From Algoriphagus mannitolivorans DSM 15301 (GTDB taxonomy: Bacteria; Bacteroidota; Bacteroidia; Cytophagales; Cyclobacteriaceae): 64,000 nucleotides of DNA. Under the pieces are notes generated by a model. That model searched no databases, was not told the origin of the DNA, and saw only the letters and a list, made by a program, of their open reading frames with translations. The stretch lies in assembly GCF_000429425.1 (NCBI RefSeq), contig NZ_AUBV01000015.1, forward strand, positions 62,001 through 126,000, read 5' to 3'. Positions 53,836-62,405 of this stretch are shown one piece after another (position 1 is the first letter of the stretch; each line of letters opens with the position of its first letter). The position numbers and the translations under genes are program-made.

Positions 53836-55187
53836 TTCTTTTCTGAAGCTGGTTTATCCTTTTGTTCCTGAGTATAGTAATCCGCCGGGAACCCGTTGAG
53901 CTGTCGCCACAATTCATACCATACCGGCACATCATTCAGCAAGGCAATACCATCAGCCCCCGAACCAATCCTCAACAATTCAGGCCAAGCCTCCTCTTCA
54001 GGGTCTTGAGTCACCAATACCCTGTACATATTATTGGGTCCGGCAAACTGATCTATTGCCACGACAACCCCACCAAAGGTGCCATTGGAGATCTGCGGCC
54101 ACCCTGAGAACACAATCGCTGGCCATCCGTCGAAAATAAATCTGACCTTATTACCCACTTTGATCAATGGAAAGTCAACCGGCTGGACAAACATCTCCAC
54201 TGCCAAATCTCCCCCATGAGGAACAATATTGACAATCTCTGCTCCTTCTTTGATGGTTTCCCCAATGCCCACTTGGATAGCTTTGGCAATATATCCACTT
54301 TGCGGCGCCAGAATATACCGGTAGTTGGTTCGCTGGGCATAATTGGAATATTGATTTTCCAATTTGGTCACAGAAGCCTCTGCATCAAACTGGGAGGACA
54401 TCGCCGTGTACATGTCCGATTCCGCTTTGGCTAACTTGTCCTTGAAATCATTGTCAATGGCATCCAGTTCAATGATGGCGGTAATCAGGTCATTTTTACT
54501 GCTCAGGAGCTTGTTTTCGGAGGAAATCAATTTTGCCTGAACCTCTTGAAACTTGAGCCTTCTTCCTTCCAAGTCTGTCAAAGACCTGAGGCCTTCCTCA
54601 TAAAGCTTCTCTGCCCGTTCCATTTGATATTTTCCAATATCAAAATTCACCTTTGCCTGCTCAAATTCAATGCTGTCAGACTGCACCTTCAGTTCCGCCG
54701 ATCGGAGTTTATTTTCAGCCTGCTGCAATTTGAGCACATTACTCCTACGCAAAGCTTGGATCTGACCTTGTAGAGCCACCACTTTATCTCCATAGGATTT
54801 TGCAGAAAGTGCTTTGGCATCTACTTGCAGCTGAGTTCTGGGCAAAAGCAAGGAATCGAAATATTCGTCCTTGATCTCAGAAATCCGAAGAATGGTGTCT
54901 CCTGCCTGTACAAAATCCCCTTCCGCCACATACCATTTTTCAATTCTACCGGCAATGATAGAATGAATGGTCTGAGGTCTTTGGTCTGGCCTAAGGGCCG
55001 TGACAAAACCCTTGGATCGGATGTTCTGTGTCCAAGGCAGGAAAAGCATCAAAAACATCACGATTAACACTCCAGTGAGAATTCGAACTCGCTTTTGACT
55101 TTCCTTCCTAGGAAGTGTCATCACCAAGCTTTTGGATCCGCTAAAAGGAATCGAATCAGAAATTCTATTCTTTGTGATATTGAGCAT
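53832..55187 (-). CDS. HlyD-family membrane fusion protein
   Basis: A 451-aa periplasmic adaptor: one N-terminal membrane helix (VRILTGVLIVMFLMLFLPW), a lipoyl/barrel half (IIAGRIEKWYVAEGDFVQAGDTILRI), a very long coiled-coil hairpin (about residues 130-290), then the second half LAPQSGYIAKAIQVGIGETIKEGAEIVNIV. It bridges the inner-membrane ABC protein and the TolC-like duct. The genes are adjacent on the minus strand (6 nt after the ABC gene, 4-nt overlap with tolC). The cargo is unknown; no peptide or bacteriocin gene is next to it. Confidence 0.88.
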   Translation of the reverse strand: MLNITKNRISDSIPFSGSKSLVMTLPRKESQKRVRILTGVLIVMFLMLFLPWTQNIRSKGFVTALRPDQRPQTIHSIIAGRIEKWYVAEGDFVQAGDTILRISEIKDEYFDSLLLPRTQLQVDAKALSAKSYGDKVVALQGQIQALRRSNVLKLQQAENKLRSAELKVQSDSIEFEQAKVNFDIGKYQMERAEKLYEEGLRSLTDLEGRRLKFQEVQAKLISSENKLLSSKNDLITAIIELDAIDNDFKDKLAKAESDMYTAMSSQFDAEASVTKLENQYSNYAQRTNYRYILAPQSGYIAKAIQVGIGETIKEGAEIVNIVPHGGDLAVEMFVQPVDFPLIKVGNKVRFIFDGWPAIVFSGWPQISNGTFGGVVVAIDQFAGPNNMYRVLVTQDPEEEAWPELLRIGSGADGIALLNDVPVWYELWRQLNGFPADYYTQEQKDKPASEKK

Positions 55188-55193
55188 GGCTGA

Positions 55194-56891
55194 TTACTTT
55201 TTAAATTTTTTGTATCCCTCGATATTTCCTTGATAAAGCACTTTACCCATATCCATCAGGATAATTTTATCTGCTTTCTCGATTACGTCCTCTTCTTCAG
55301 AAACCATGATCAGGGTCCAATTTCCATTGAAATAAAACTCCATGACTCTTTCTCTGATCTCTGGAGCAATATGGTTCAGGGTGTTTTCCATAATCAATGC
55401 TTTTGGATACCCCACTAGACCTCTGGCGATGATTATTTGTTGAGCCAAGGCCTTTGAAATCCCTTTTCCTTCCGGCTGAAGCATGGTATCCAATCCTTCC
55501 GGAAGCTGGTAGATGTAGTCTTTTAGGCCTGCCAATTCAATTAAATAATCCAGCTGAGTGGTATCGAAATCTCTTCCCAGCAAGATGTTTTCCTTAATAG
55601 TCCCATGGAAAATCTGTTGGACCTCAAGAAAATCACCTACCATTCCGCGGAATTTCTCAAGATTGATCAATTCCATGGAAAGATCGTTCACGAGTATTTT
55701 TCCTTCGTAATCCTCATAAAGTCCTGCAAAAAGAGCCAAGGCAGCACTTTTCCCACTTCCGCTTTTGCCGGTAATGACGACTTTTTCACCAGACTCAATG
55801 GTCATATTCACCCCCTTCAGAATGGGCTCCAGCGCATCCTGAGGCTGAAATTTCAAATCAACCATCGAAAACTTCAGCCCACCGTCGGAGGATTGGATGA
55901 CTTTTTCATACGAAGAGTGATGTTCTAATTTCAAATCCATCACCTGACCCAACTTCTCGACAGCCACCAAGGTATCATATACCGTCTCCAGGGACAGAAT
56001 CAATTTTTCTACGGAGTTGATCACCAAGACGATAATTACTTCAGCCGCTACAAATTGACCGATGGAGATTTGATCATTGATCAATAGTAAACTTCCTGCA
56101 AGCAGCAAACTAGTCACAATCAAGACCTTGAAAGCGATCATGACCTTGTATTGGAAAATCAAAACCGAAAAATGTTTGGTTCTGAATTCCACATATTTTT
56201 GAAGGAGCTTATCAGCTCTTAATATGGGAAGCCTGGTATGACCCGCTAATTTGAAGGTATTCATTGTTCTCCCCACCTCTTCAAGCCAATAGGCTGTTTG
56301 ATACTTGTAGGAGGATTCCTTCATTGCGGTTTCGATGCCTTTTGGACCTGTGATGTAAAAAATCAAGGTTAGAATTCCGATCAAAGCCAAACCAAACAGG
56401 ATAAAAGTCGGATGGTAAATGGAAAGCAGAAGCAATCCGAAGATTACCTGAAGCAAAGCTGCGGAGAAATCAATCAAGATTTTTGCCAGTCCCTTTTGAA
56501 GATTCACTGCGTCAAAAAATCGATTGACAATCTCCGGTGCATATTGCCCGTGGAGAATCTCTGTCTTGATTTTTGGAAGCCTAAAGGCGATGGAGAGACC
56601 TGCTTTGGAAAAAATCCTCTGTTGAAGTTTCTCCATGATTTGCAACTGGGATATTTGCAAAAAACCTCCGAAGATCACACCCAGAGCTACCACAACCACA
56701 AGAATAATCCAAGAAGTCGTGATCCTTCCTCCCAAAATAAAGTTCAAAATAGCTTGAATTCCAAGGGGAAGGGAGAGCGTAATCAAACCATTCAGAATGG
56801 CATAAAAGTAAATGGCATAGACCTGCTTTTTCTCTTCTTTCAAAAGACCAAAAAAACGTTTGGCTGGCGTCAGTCCTGAATTGCTATTCAT
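55194..56891 (-). CDS. ABC exporter subunit (fused membrane and degenerate ATPase domains)
   Basis: A 565-aa half-transporter with six helices (about 20-300) and a nucleotide-binding domain (about 335-565). Walker A is intact apart from a final Ala (GKSGSGKSA, about 372). Other catalytic motifs are lost: the signature LSGGQ reads ISKAL, Walker B reads ALIMEN (Asp to Glu, catalytic Glu to Asn, about 497), and the H-loop His reads Ser in MVSEEEDV (about 529). It may bind but hardly hydrolyse ATP, or be driven differently. It is followed by HlyD and TolC genes and preceded by a TetR gene (8-nt overlap). Confidence 0.85.
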   Translation of the reverse strand: MNSNSGLTPAKRFFGLLKEEKKQVYAIYFYAILNGLITLSLPLGIQAILNFILGGRITTSWIILVVVVALGVIFGGFLQISQLQIMEKLQQRIFSKAGLSIAFRLPKIKTEILHGQYAPEIVNRFFDAVNLQKGLAKILIDFSAALLQVIFGLLLLSIYHPTFILFGLALIGILTLIFYITGPKGIETAMKESSYKYQTAYWLEEVGRTMNTFKLAGHTRLPILRADKLLQKYVEFRTKHFSVLIFQYKVMIAFKVLIVTSLLLAGSLLLINDQISIGQFVAAEVIIVLVINSVEKLILSLETVYDTLVAVEKLGQVMDLKLEHHSSYEKVIQSSDGGLKFSMVDLKFQPQDALEPILKGVNMTIESGEKVVITGKSGSGKSAALALFAGLYEDYEGKILVNDLSMELINLEKFRGMVGDFLEVQQIFHGTIKENILLGRDFDTTQLDYLIELAGLKDYIYQLPEGLDTMLQPEGKGISKALAQQIIIARGLVGYPKALIMENTLNHIAPEIRERVMEFYFNGNWTLIMVSEEEDVIEKADKIILMDMGKVLYQGNIEGYKKFKK

Positions 56892-57561
56892 AGGAAATGG
56901 TTTTTACGACTAGTTGATGAAAGAAATTAAACTGCTCATTGGTGTCTAGGGCTGTCTCTGTCATCCCAGGCAAATGTGCAGAATTAAATTTTTGTAAAAG
57001 AGAAGATTCCATCACCGTGGAGACCAGGGTCTTTGGAAACTTATAAGTTGGATTAATTTCATGGATAATAGAAGAAATTCTTTCTCCAAACTTGTACACC
57101 TGGGCAAAAATCCCCGATTCATGTTCAGTATCCACGGTTTTGGTCAAATAGCCTTTGAGTGATTCATTGATGACCAGCTGGTGTAATTGATTGGGATCCA
57201 AAAATTCATTTTGCCGATAAATAGGTCCATCTACCATCAATCTAATCGCTACTCCAAGGCGCTCCTCAGGATCATGAAGATTAGCGGTAGCATACACTAA
57301 ATTATGCTCCATCCATCCCCAATACCAAGCATTGAGGTAAAGCAAAAGCATATGCTTATTTTCAAAATAGCGGTAAATGCCGGGTTCAGATCCATTGATT
57401 TCCGTCGCAAGTTTTTTGAAGGTGAAATTTTCCATTCCTAGCTCACGGATCATTTTCATCCCTACTTGGACTATAGAATATCCCAATTCTGAGCTGAAGG
57501 GGTCCTTCAAATACAAGTTGGGGTTGACCTCAATCCGGACTTTTTTCAACAATGATTCCAT
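56884..57561 (-). CDS. TetR-family regulator of the exporter operon
   Basis: A 225-aa protein with an N-terminal TetR helix-turn-helix (about residues 30-75: FTFKKLATEINGSEPGIYRYFENKHMLLL) and a helical ligand/dimer domain. It is the first gene of the operon and overlaps the ABC gene by 8 nt, so it probably represses its own operon. A 23-nt palindrome 67 nt upstream (57628-57650) is the best operator candidate. The inducing ligand is unknown. Confidence 0.85.
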   Translation of the reverse strand: MESLLKKVRIEVNPNLYLKDPFSSELGYSIVQVGMKMIRELGMENFTFKKLATEINGSEPGIYRYFENKHMLLLYLNAWYWGWMEHNLVYATANLHDPEERLGVAIRLMVDGPIYRQNEFLDPNQLHQLVINESLKGYLTKTVDTEHESGIFAQVYKFGERISSIIHEINPTYKFPKTLVSTVMESSLLQKFNSAHLPGMTETALDTNEQFNFFHQLVVKTISYE

Positions 57562-57627
57562 TATTTTTTTGTCCTAAACATGCAGGCTTAACGAGGTCAA
57601 TCTTAAAAAAGTTTGCAATTCTTCGAC

Positions 57628-57650
57628 TTTTGTTAGTAATACAAACAAAA
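57628..57650. promoter_or_regulatory. Palindrome, candidate TetR operator
   Basis: TTTTGTT (57628-57634) and AACAAAA (57644-57650) flank AGTAATACA; around the central A, 10 of 11 base pairs are complementary. It lies 67 nt upstream of the TetR start. Confidence 0.5.
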
Positions 57651-57662
57651 AATTTATTTCCC

Positions 57663-57694
57663 TTAAAAAAACAAAAGGGCTGAATTTCAGCCCT
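57663..57694 (-). terminator. Terminator of the DUF983 gene
   Basis: On the minus strand AGGGCTGAA / TTCAGCCCT (57694-57676) is followed by TTTTGTTTTTTT. The stem includes the last codons and stop of the gene. Confidence 0.8.
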
Positions 57695-58058
57695 CTCTAT
57701 ATTTTAATTTTCCAACCGCATACTGGTACAGCGTTTTGGAATACCGAAGCATAGCTGGCACCAAAGAAAAATTGAGCACAATTACTGTTGAGAGATACAT
57801 CCATAGTTCGGGTTTTTCGACCAAGACAGTGACCGCAACCAATGAAGTGATTACCAATGCAACCGAAAATGCGTAGCTGATATACATGGCTCCATCGTAA
57901 AACCCGGGTTCGGGAATAAGGTTTGCGCCGCAGACCTCACAGGTCTTATTGACCGAGGTCAGCTTCCGATAGCTAAACTGCGATACCGGGAAAAGCCTTC
58001 CTTCTCGGCATTGTGGACAAGAACAGGTGGCAATGGCAATACCAAGAGACTTTCTCAT
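57687..58058 (-). CDS. DUF983 membrane protein with zinc-ribbon cysteines
   Basis: A 123-aa protein: N-terminal Cys pairs CPQC and CEVC (the second followed by GANLIPEPGFYDGAMYISYAF) form a probable zinc ribbon, then two membrane helices (about 58-100). DUF983 proteins are small inner-membrane proteins of unknown role. A single gene, divergent from the gene at 58176; a -7 box TAATTTTG lies on its strand at 58116-58109 without a convincing -33 element. Confidence 0.85.
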   Translation of the reverse strand: MRKSLGIAIATCSCPQCREGRLFPVSQFSYRKLTSVNKTCEVCGANLIPEPGFYDGAMYISYAFSVALVITSLVAVTVLVEKPELWMYLSTVIVLNFSLVPAMLRYSKTLYQYAVGKLKYREG

Positions 58059-58138
58059 GATCTTTTATTTTTTGCAAGAAATCAAATGAATTGAACTAAG
58101 GATGTGATCAAAATTACAGTCTTAAAAAATTTTAAAAT

Positions 58139-58171
58139 TTTGGACACAGGCAAAAGCAATCTCTAATTTTG
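58139..58171 (+). promoter_or_regulatory. Consensus promoter for the gene at 58176
   Basis: TTTG (58139-58142), 21 nt, TAATTTTG (58164-58171): a full match to the Bacteroidota pattern. The -7 box ends only 4 nt before the GTG taken as start, so the transcript would be leaderless or translation begins further down. Confidence 0.6.
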
Positions 58172-58175
58172 AAGG

Positions 58176-58574
58176 GTGAATTTAAGAGGAAAATCTTATT
58201 TGCTTAATTTCTTTCGGCACCACGAGGCCGCCAGGGTTTTCTTTTATCTGAATTTATTGAACATTTTGAACCTCTCGGTTAATTTTTACGAGGGCAATAT
58301 TTCTGACCCAAAAGACCAACTGGTGGATCCGATTGACACCATCGGTGAACTCGTTTACGAATGGGCTTTGGATGGAGATTGCGATGGCATTCCTGACAAT
58401 TCCACTGAGCAGGAGGACAAATCCTTGAAAAAAACCAATTGGAAGGTATTCTGTATGGAATTTCCATTTTATGCTTTTGGATTACCCGAAAAATCAAAGC
58501 ACTGGAATTCCAAAGACCGTATTCTCTTAGCACCGCTAAACCTTCCCCCTTCCCCTCCTCCGGATCTGGGTTGA
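58176..58574 (+). CDS. Small hypothetical protein with proline-rich C-terminus
   Basis: A 132-aa frame from a GTG; an in-frame TTG at 58200 is an alternative that leaves room for a leader. It has a hydrophobic N-terminal part (ARVFFYLNLLNILNLSVNFY), an acidic middle (YEWALDGDCDGIPDN) and ends LNLPPSPPPDLG. It lies 35 nt before the gene at 58610 and is probably co-transcribed. I do not recognise the family. Proline-rich tails of this kind are seen in small Bacteroidota proteins near metal-related genes, but no metal motif is clear here. Confidence 0.55.
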   Translation: MNLRGKSYLLNFFRHHEAARVFFYLNLLNILNLSVNFYEGNISDPKDQLVDPIDTIGELVYEWALDGDCDGIPDNSTEQEDKSLKKTNWKVFCMEFPFYAFGLPEKSKHWNSKDRILLAPLNLPPSPPPDLG

Positions 58575-58609
58575 TTTAATCCGAAAAACTCAAAAACTAA
58601 ATCAACCCT

Positions 58610-59494
58610 ATGAAAAAAATTACTATCCTAGCCCTACTTGGGCTTCAGGCCTTTGTGGCTATGGGCCAAACTCAATCGGATTCTTTGAAGTATCAAAGAT
58701 CCATTTTAGATAGCCTCTTCATTGAAGAATTTGAATCTCAGGAATCCCATCAAAAACCGAAAGTCCTTCATGCGGAGCCACTTTACATAGATCTCATCCG
58801 GGATTTAGGTGCAAGAAAAGGGGAAAAAGAATGGAATGTGGGATTTGGAATGCAGGACAAGCGCTCCTTTGATGAATTTCATGCCTTGGTAGAATATGAG
58901 TGGGCTCCATTGGACCGATTGGGACTGGAAGTAGAATTGCCGGTCAGCTTATATTCTTTCCGCCAAGGTTCAGTATCTGAAAAAATCCCCGAAAATAAAC
59001 TCGAATCCCTGAAGTTGGCTTCCCAATATACCTTCCTTGTTTCAGAGAAAAACAACCTCTCTATGGCGCTGGGATATATTCATCAGTTTGAACTCGATGG
59101 ATGGAAAAAGTTGAATTCCCAGAATGTTTTTACCGGAAACATTTACAATCCCTTCCTGGTCGCAGCCAAGCGATTGGGCAGCAACTATCACACCTTAATA
59201 TACACTGGCCCAAGGATTCATAAGGAATTTGGCCAAAAACCAGAGCTCACCTATGAAATCAACTGGAACTTTCATTACATGGTCAGTGGTACACGAAACT
59301 TCATCGGTATGGAGATCAATCAGGAAATTCACCAAGGCAAATCTATAGCCACCTTAAGGCCACAGATGAGGCTTGGCTTGGCAGAAAATCTGATGATAGG
59401 CATTGTATCAGCGATCCCCATTCAGCAACCGGACTATGGTTTGGGATCTTTTATCCGAATCATTTACGAACCGGGATTCAGAGCAATGCATTAA
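58610..59494 (+). CDS. Putative outer-membrane beta-barrel protein
   Basis: A 294-aa protein with a signal peptide (ITILALLGLQAFVAMGQ) and, after a short linker, HAEPLYIDLIRDLGARKGEKEW, then a series of amphipathic strands (VEYEWAPLDRLGLEVELPV, IIYEPGFRAM). The HAEPLYIDLIRDLGARKG block is a hallmark I recall from a conserved Bacteroidota family with no assigned function. The strand pattern suggests an outer-membrane barrel or a large periplasmic beta protein. Transcription ends at the strong hairpin at 59493. Confidence 0.7.
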   Translation: MKKITILALLGLQAFVAMGQTQSDSLKYQRSILDSLFIEEFESQESHQKPKVLHAEPLYIDLIRDLGARKGEKEWNVGFGMQDKRSFDEFHALVEYEWAPLDRLGLEVELPVSLYSFRQGSVSEKIPENKLESLKLASQYTFLVSEKNNLSMALGYIHQFELDGWKKLNSQNVFTGNIYNPFLVAAKRLGSNYHTLIYTGPRIHKEFGQKPELTYEINWNFHYMVSGTRNFIGMEINQEIHQGKSIATLRPQMRLGLAENLMIGIVSAIPIQQPDYGLGSFIRIIYEPGFRAMH

Positions 59495-59526
59495 AAAAGG
59501 GGCGGAAAAAATTCCGCCCCTTTTTT
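59493..59526. terminator. Bidirectional terminator
   Basis: A 15-bp perfect stem AAAAAAGGGGCGGAA / TTCCGCCCCTTTTTT with a 4-nt loop; it overlaps the stop codon of the gene at 58610-59494 and of the convergent small gene ending at 59525. Confidence 0.92.
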
Positions 59527-59728
59527 AATATAATTCGTCCAAGTCATAATCTTTTCCAACTCCCCATCTGAGTAATTCCTCAATGGTATAATATTCCAGG
59601 GTTTCTAAATCCTTGATTTTAAAGTTTTCACCAGAAAGCCTGGAAACAATTTCAATTTTTCTAATCTCCCCCAAATTAACCAAACGGTACCTTCTCCCCA
59701 CCCGGAGATTATCTAAAGCTATTGCCAT
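59525..59728 (-). CDS. Conserved small basic/acidic protein
   Basis: A 67-aa protein: NLRVGRRYRLVNLGEIRKIEIVSRL, NFKIKDLETLEYYTIEELLRWG, DYDLDELY. It reads like a small beta protein; similar short proteins occur in related bacteria as far as I recall. Its ATG overlaps the DUF4920 stop (TAATG), so translation is coupled. No signal peptide, so it is cytoplasmic while its partner is exported. Function unknown. Confidence 0.7.
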   Translation of the reverse strand: MAIALDNLRVGRRYRLVNLGEIRKIEIVSRLSGENFKIKDLETLEYYTIEELLRWGVGKDYDLDELY

Positions 59729-60243
59729 TAAGCCTTGGATTTGATGATTACTCCTGTTGCTTCGAAGGTGATCTCACGCTTAGGTTCCGTGATGGCTTCT
59801 ACTTCTTCTTTGGACTTCCCTTGGTCTTCTGCATAGTGTCTCAATGTTTCCACATCGGTCTCTGTGACCGTGGCTACACCTTGCATCACAATTGGAAAGC
59901 CTTGAGAATTGGTCGGAAGAAAAAATCCATAATCCTTAAAGGTCACACGCATGGAAGTGCCGTTGGGTAGATCCATAGAAAACCAGCATCCTTTCTTGGT
60001 GCAAATTTCCTTGATTTCACCTTGGATTTTCCCTTCGAAATTACCCTCTGATTCCACTTTAGAAATCATTTCAGCAGGAGTAAAAACATCCTTTTCCTCA
60101 ACAATATCTCCATAATTTCCAGGAACAATTTCCGCCTCACCTACTACTTCATAGGTAGTCTTTGGCGTGTCTTCTTGTGAGCTTTTGCAGGAAAAGGTGA
60201 GCAAGCCAAGTGCTACTCCCGAGATTATCAATGACTTTTTCAT
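59728..60243 (-). CDS. DUF4920 lipoprotein
   Basis: A 171-aa lipoprotein (signal ending LLTFSC) with the DUF4920 core: GKIQGEIKEICTKKGCWFSMDL, then VTFKDYGFFLP and GVATVTETDVETLRHYAEDQG. The ICTKKGCW pair resembles a metal-binding or redox Cys pair in copper-handling proteins; this is inference. It is followed by the coupled 67-aa gene. A candidate promoter lies at 60261-60290. Confidence 0.85.
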   Translation of the reverse strand: MKKSLIISGVALGLLTFSCKSSQEDTPKTTYEVVGEAEIVPGNYGDIVEEKDVFTPAEMISKVESEGNFEGKIQGEIKEICTKKGCWFSMDLPNGTSMRVTFKDYGFFLPTNSQGFPIVMQGVATVTETDVETLRHYAEDQGKSKEEVEAITEPKREITFEATGVIIKSKA

Positions 60244-60260
60244 GGTTTTTAGTATTTCCC

Positions 60261-60290
60261 CAAAATTAACTCAAATTGAGTATCCTCAAA
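60261..60290 (-). promoter_or_regulatory. Candidate promoter for the DUF4920 operon
   Basis: On the minus strand TTTG (60290-60287), 18 nt, TAATTTTG (60268-60261); the ATG is 18 nt downstream. Confidence 0.5.
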
Positions 60291-60459
60291 GCCTGATTCT
60301 TTGGTACCCAAATAAAATTTTATCTCATACCCAAAATCTGAACAGATTTTAATCTTTTTTCAATTTTGAAATTCTTTTTGATTAATTCTTCCAACAAAAC
60401 TTCAGATTCTTTGACAATCCCTTAATTTTACAGCACGAAAGACCTATTGACCCTGAATC

Positions 60460-62352
60460 ATGCCTCAAACAAAAAAATTCATCATCGATTTTGACAGTAC
60501 CTTTACCCGTGTTGAAGCCTTAGATATCCTTGGAGAAATTACCCTCGAGGGAGATCCTCAAAAAAATCAGAAACTCCAGGCTATCAAAGATATCACTGAC
60601 AGAGGAATGGAGGGATCGGTTACCTTCCGGGAAAGTCTGGAGCAACGCCTGGAAATCCTAAAAGCAGACCGTTCTCAAATAGACCTGCTTATCAAGGCTT
60701 TGAAAAAGAAAGTCTCCAAATCTTTTGAAAGAAACAAAGAATGGCTGGAGGAAAATGCAGAAGATATTTACATCATCTCAAATGGCTTCAAGGACTTTAT
60801 CATTCCTATTGTCTCTGAATTTGGAATCAAAAAGGAAAACGTCTTCGCCAATGATTTTGTCTATGATGAACAAGGCAAAATCATTGACTTCAACCGTGAC
60901 AATCCTCTTTCCAAAAACAACGGAAAAGCTGAAACTATTCGGAATGTAAATTTGGATGGAGATATTTACGTCATCGGTGACGGATACACGGATTACGAAA
61001 TCAAAGCTTCCGGACTGGCCAATAAGTTTTATGCCTTTACTGAAAATGTTCACCGCCCAAAGGTCACCAGCCAAGCGGATCATATTGCTCCCAGTTTCGA
61101 CGAAATCTTATACATCAATAAATTGAACACGAAGTTTTCCTACCCAAAAAGCCGCATCAAAGTACTTCTCCTTGAAAACGTACACCCTATAGCAGTAGAA
61201 CTCCTCAAAGAAGAAGGCTATCAGGTAGAAGTTGCCATCGGAGCCATGAGTGAAGAGGAGCTTTGTGAAAAAATCAAAAATATCTCCATCCTTGGAATCC
61301 GATCCAAAACTAATGTCACCAAAAAGGTATTGGAAAATGCAAATCGCCTTCTAGCAGTAGGAGCATTTTGCATCGGAACCAACCAGATTGATCTGGAGGA
61401 ATGCCAGAAACGAGGCGTTGCTGTATTTAATGCGCCTTTTTCCAATACAAGATCTGTAGTGGAGATGGCGATTGCGGAAATTATTTTCTTGATGAGAAGA
61501 TTCCATGACAAGTCTATCGGAATGCATCAGGGAAAATGGGACAAGTCCGCTTCTGGCTCCTTCGAAATCAGAGGAAAAAAGCTGGGTATTGTAGGCTATG
61601 GCAACATCGGCGCTCAGTTATCTGTCCTAGCGGAAAATATGGGCATGAATGTGTTCTACTATGACGTAGTGGAAAAACTCGCCTTAGGTAATGCCACCAA
61701 AATGAATTCCTTGGATGAGCTGCTGGAAACCTGCGATATGATCTCCCTTCATGTGGATGGAAGAAAAGAAAACAAGTGCCTGATCGATGCGGAGAAAATC
61801 AAAAAAATGAAGCCGGGAGCTATTTTGGTCAATCTTAGCCGAGGTCATGTAGTCGATATTCCAGCTTTGAGAGATGCTATTCTTTCTGGCCATCTCGCTG
61901 GTTGCGCAGTGGATGTATTCCCGGAAGAACCTAAAAACAACAAGGAGCCATTTGAATCCGAGCTCATCGGATTGCCCAATACCATTCTGACTCCACATAT
62001 CGGTGGATCCACCTTGGAGGCACAGGAAAACATCGCCCGATTTGTCCCGGGAAAAATCATGGAATACATCAACACCGGAAACACGTTCAACTCGGTCAAT
62101 TTCCCGAATATCCAATTGCCATTCCTGAAAGACGCCCACCGATTGATTCACCTACATCACAATGAGCCCGGTGTTTTGGCTAAAATCAACCAAGTCTTGG
62201 CCAATTACAACATCAACATTGTGGGACAATATCTCAAGACCAATGAGAAAATCGGGTATGTGATCACTGATATCGACAAGGCCTACGAGGAAGATGCTAT
62301 AGAAGCTTTGAAAAGCATCCCGGGAACAATCCGTTTTAGGACGTTGTATTAA
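60460..62352 (+). CDS. serA: Fusion of phosphoserine phosphatase and D-3-phosphoglycerate dehydrogenase
   Basis: A 630-aa fusion. Residues about 1-215 are a HAD phosphatase of the SerB type: DFDSTFT (nucleophile motif), IISNGF, KNNGKAE and GDGYTDYE. Residues about 228-540 are phosphoglycerate dehydrogenase: GIRSKTNV, the Rossmann motif GYGNIGAQ, GAILVNLSRGHVVD, DVFPEEP and LTPHIGGST. An ACT domain (about 555-630, HHNEPGVLAKINQVLANYNI) ends it and should bind serine for feedback. It would catalyse the first and last steps of serine synthesis; SerC (step two) is not in the window. A terminator follows at 62368. Confidence 0.9.
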   Translation: MPQTKKFIIDFDSTFTRVEALDILGEITLEGDPQKNQKLQAIKDITDRGMEGSVTFRESLEQRLEILKADRSQIDLLIKALKKKVSKSFERNKEWLEENAEDIYIISNGFKDFIIPIVSEFGIKKENVFANDFVYDEQGKIIDFNRDNPLSKNNGKAETIRNVNLDGDIYVIGDGYTDYEIKASGLANKFYAFTENVHRPKVTSQADHIAPSFDEILYINKLNTKFSYPKSRIKVLLLENVHPIAVELLKEEGYQVEVAIGAMSEEELCEKIKNISILGIRSKTNVTKKVLENANRLLAVGAFCIGTNQIDLEECQKRGVAVFNAPFSNTRSVVEMAIAEIIFLMRRFHDKSIGMHQGKWDKSASGSFEIRGKKLGIVGYGNIGAQLSVLAENMGMNVFYYDVVEKLALGNATKMNSLDELLETCDMISLHVDGRKENKCLIDAEKIKKMKPGAILVNLSRGHVVDIPALRDAILSGHLAGCAVDVFPEEPKNNKEPFESELIGLPNTILTPHIGGSTLEAQENIARFVPGKIMEYINTGNTFNSVNFPNIQLPFLKDAHRLIHLHHNEPGVLAKINQVLANYNINIVGQYLKTNEKIGYVITDIDKAYEEDAIEALKSIPGTIRFRTLY

Positions 62353-62367
62353 AAACCGCTTTGAACC

Positions 62368-62398
62368 AAAAATCCCCGGAAAATCTCCGGGGATTTTT
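62368..62398. terminator. Bidirectional terminator
   Basis: Stem AAAAATCCCCGGA / TCCGGGGATTTTT with a 5-nt loop, between the convergent serA-fusion gene and the secreted protein gene. Confidence 0.9.
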
Positions 62399-62405
62399 GT
62401 TTTTA

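Noticed and set aside
54546..54773. Open frames antisense to the HlyD gene
   Set aside because: They mirror the coiled-coil codon pattern of the real gene and have no features of their own.
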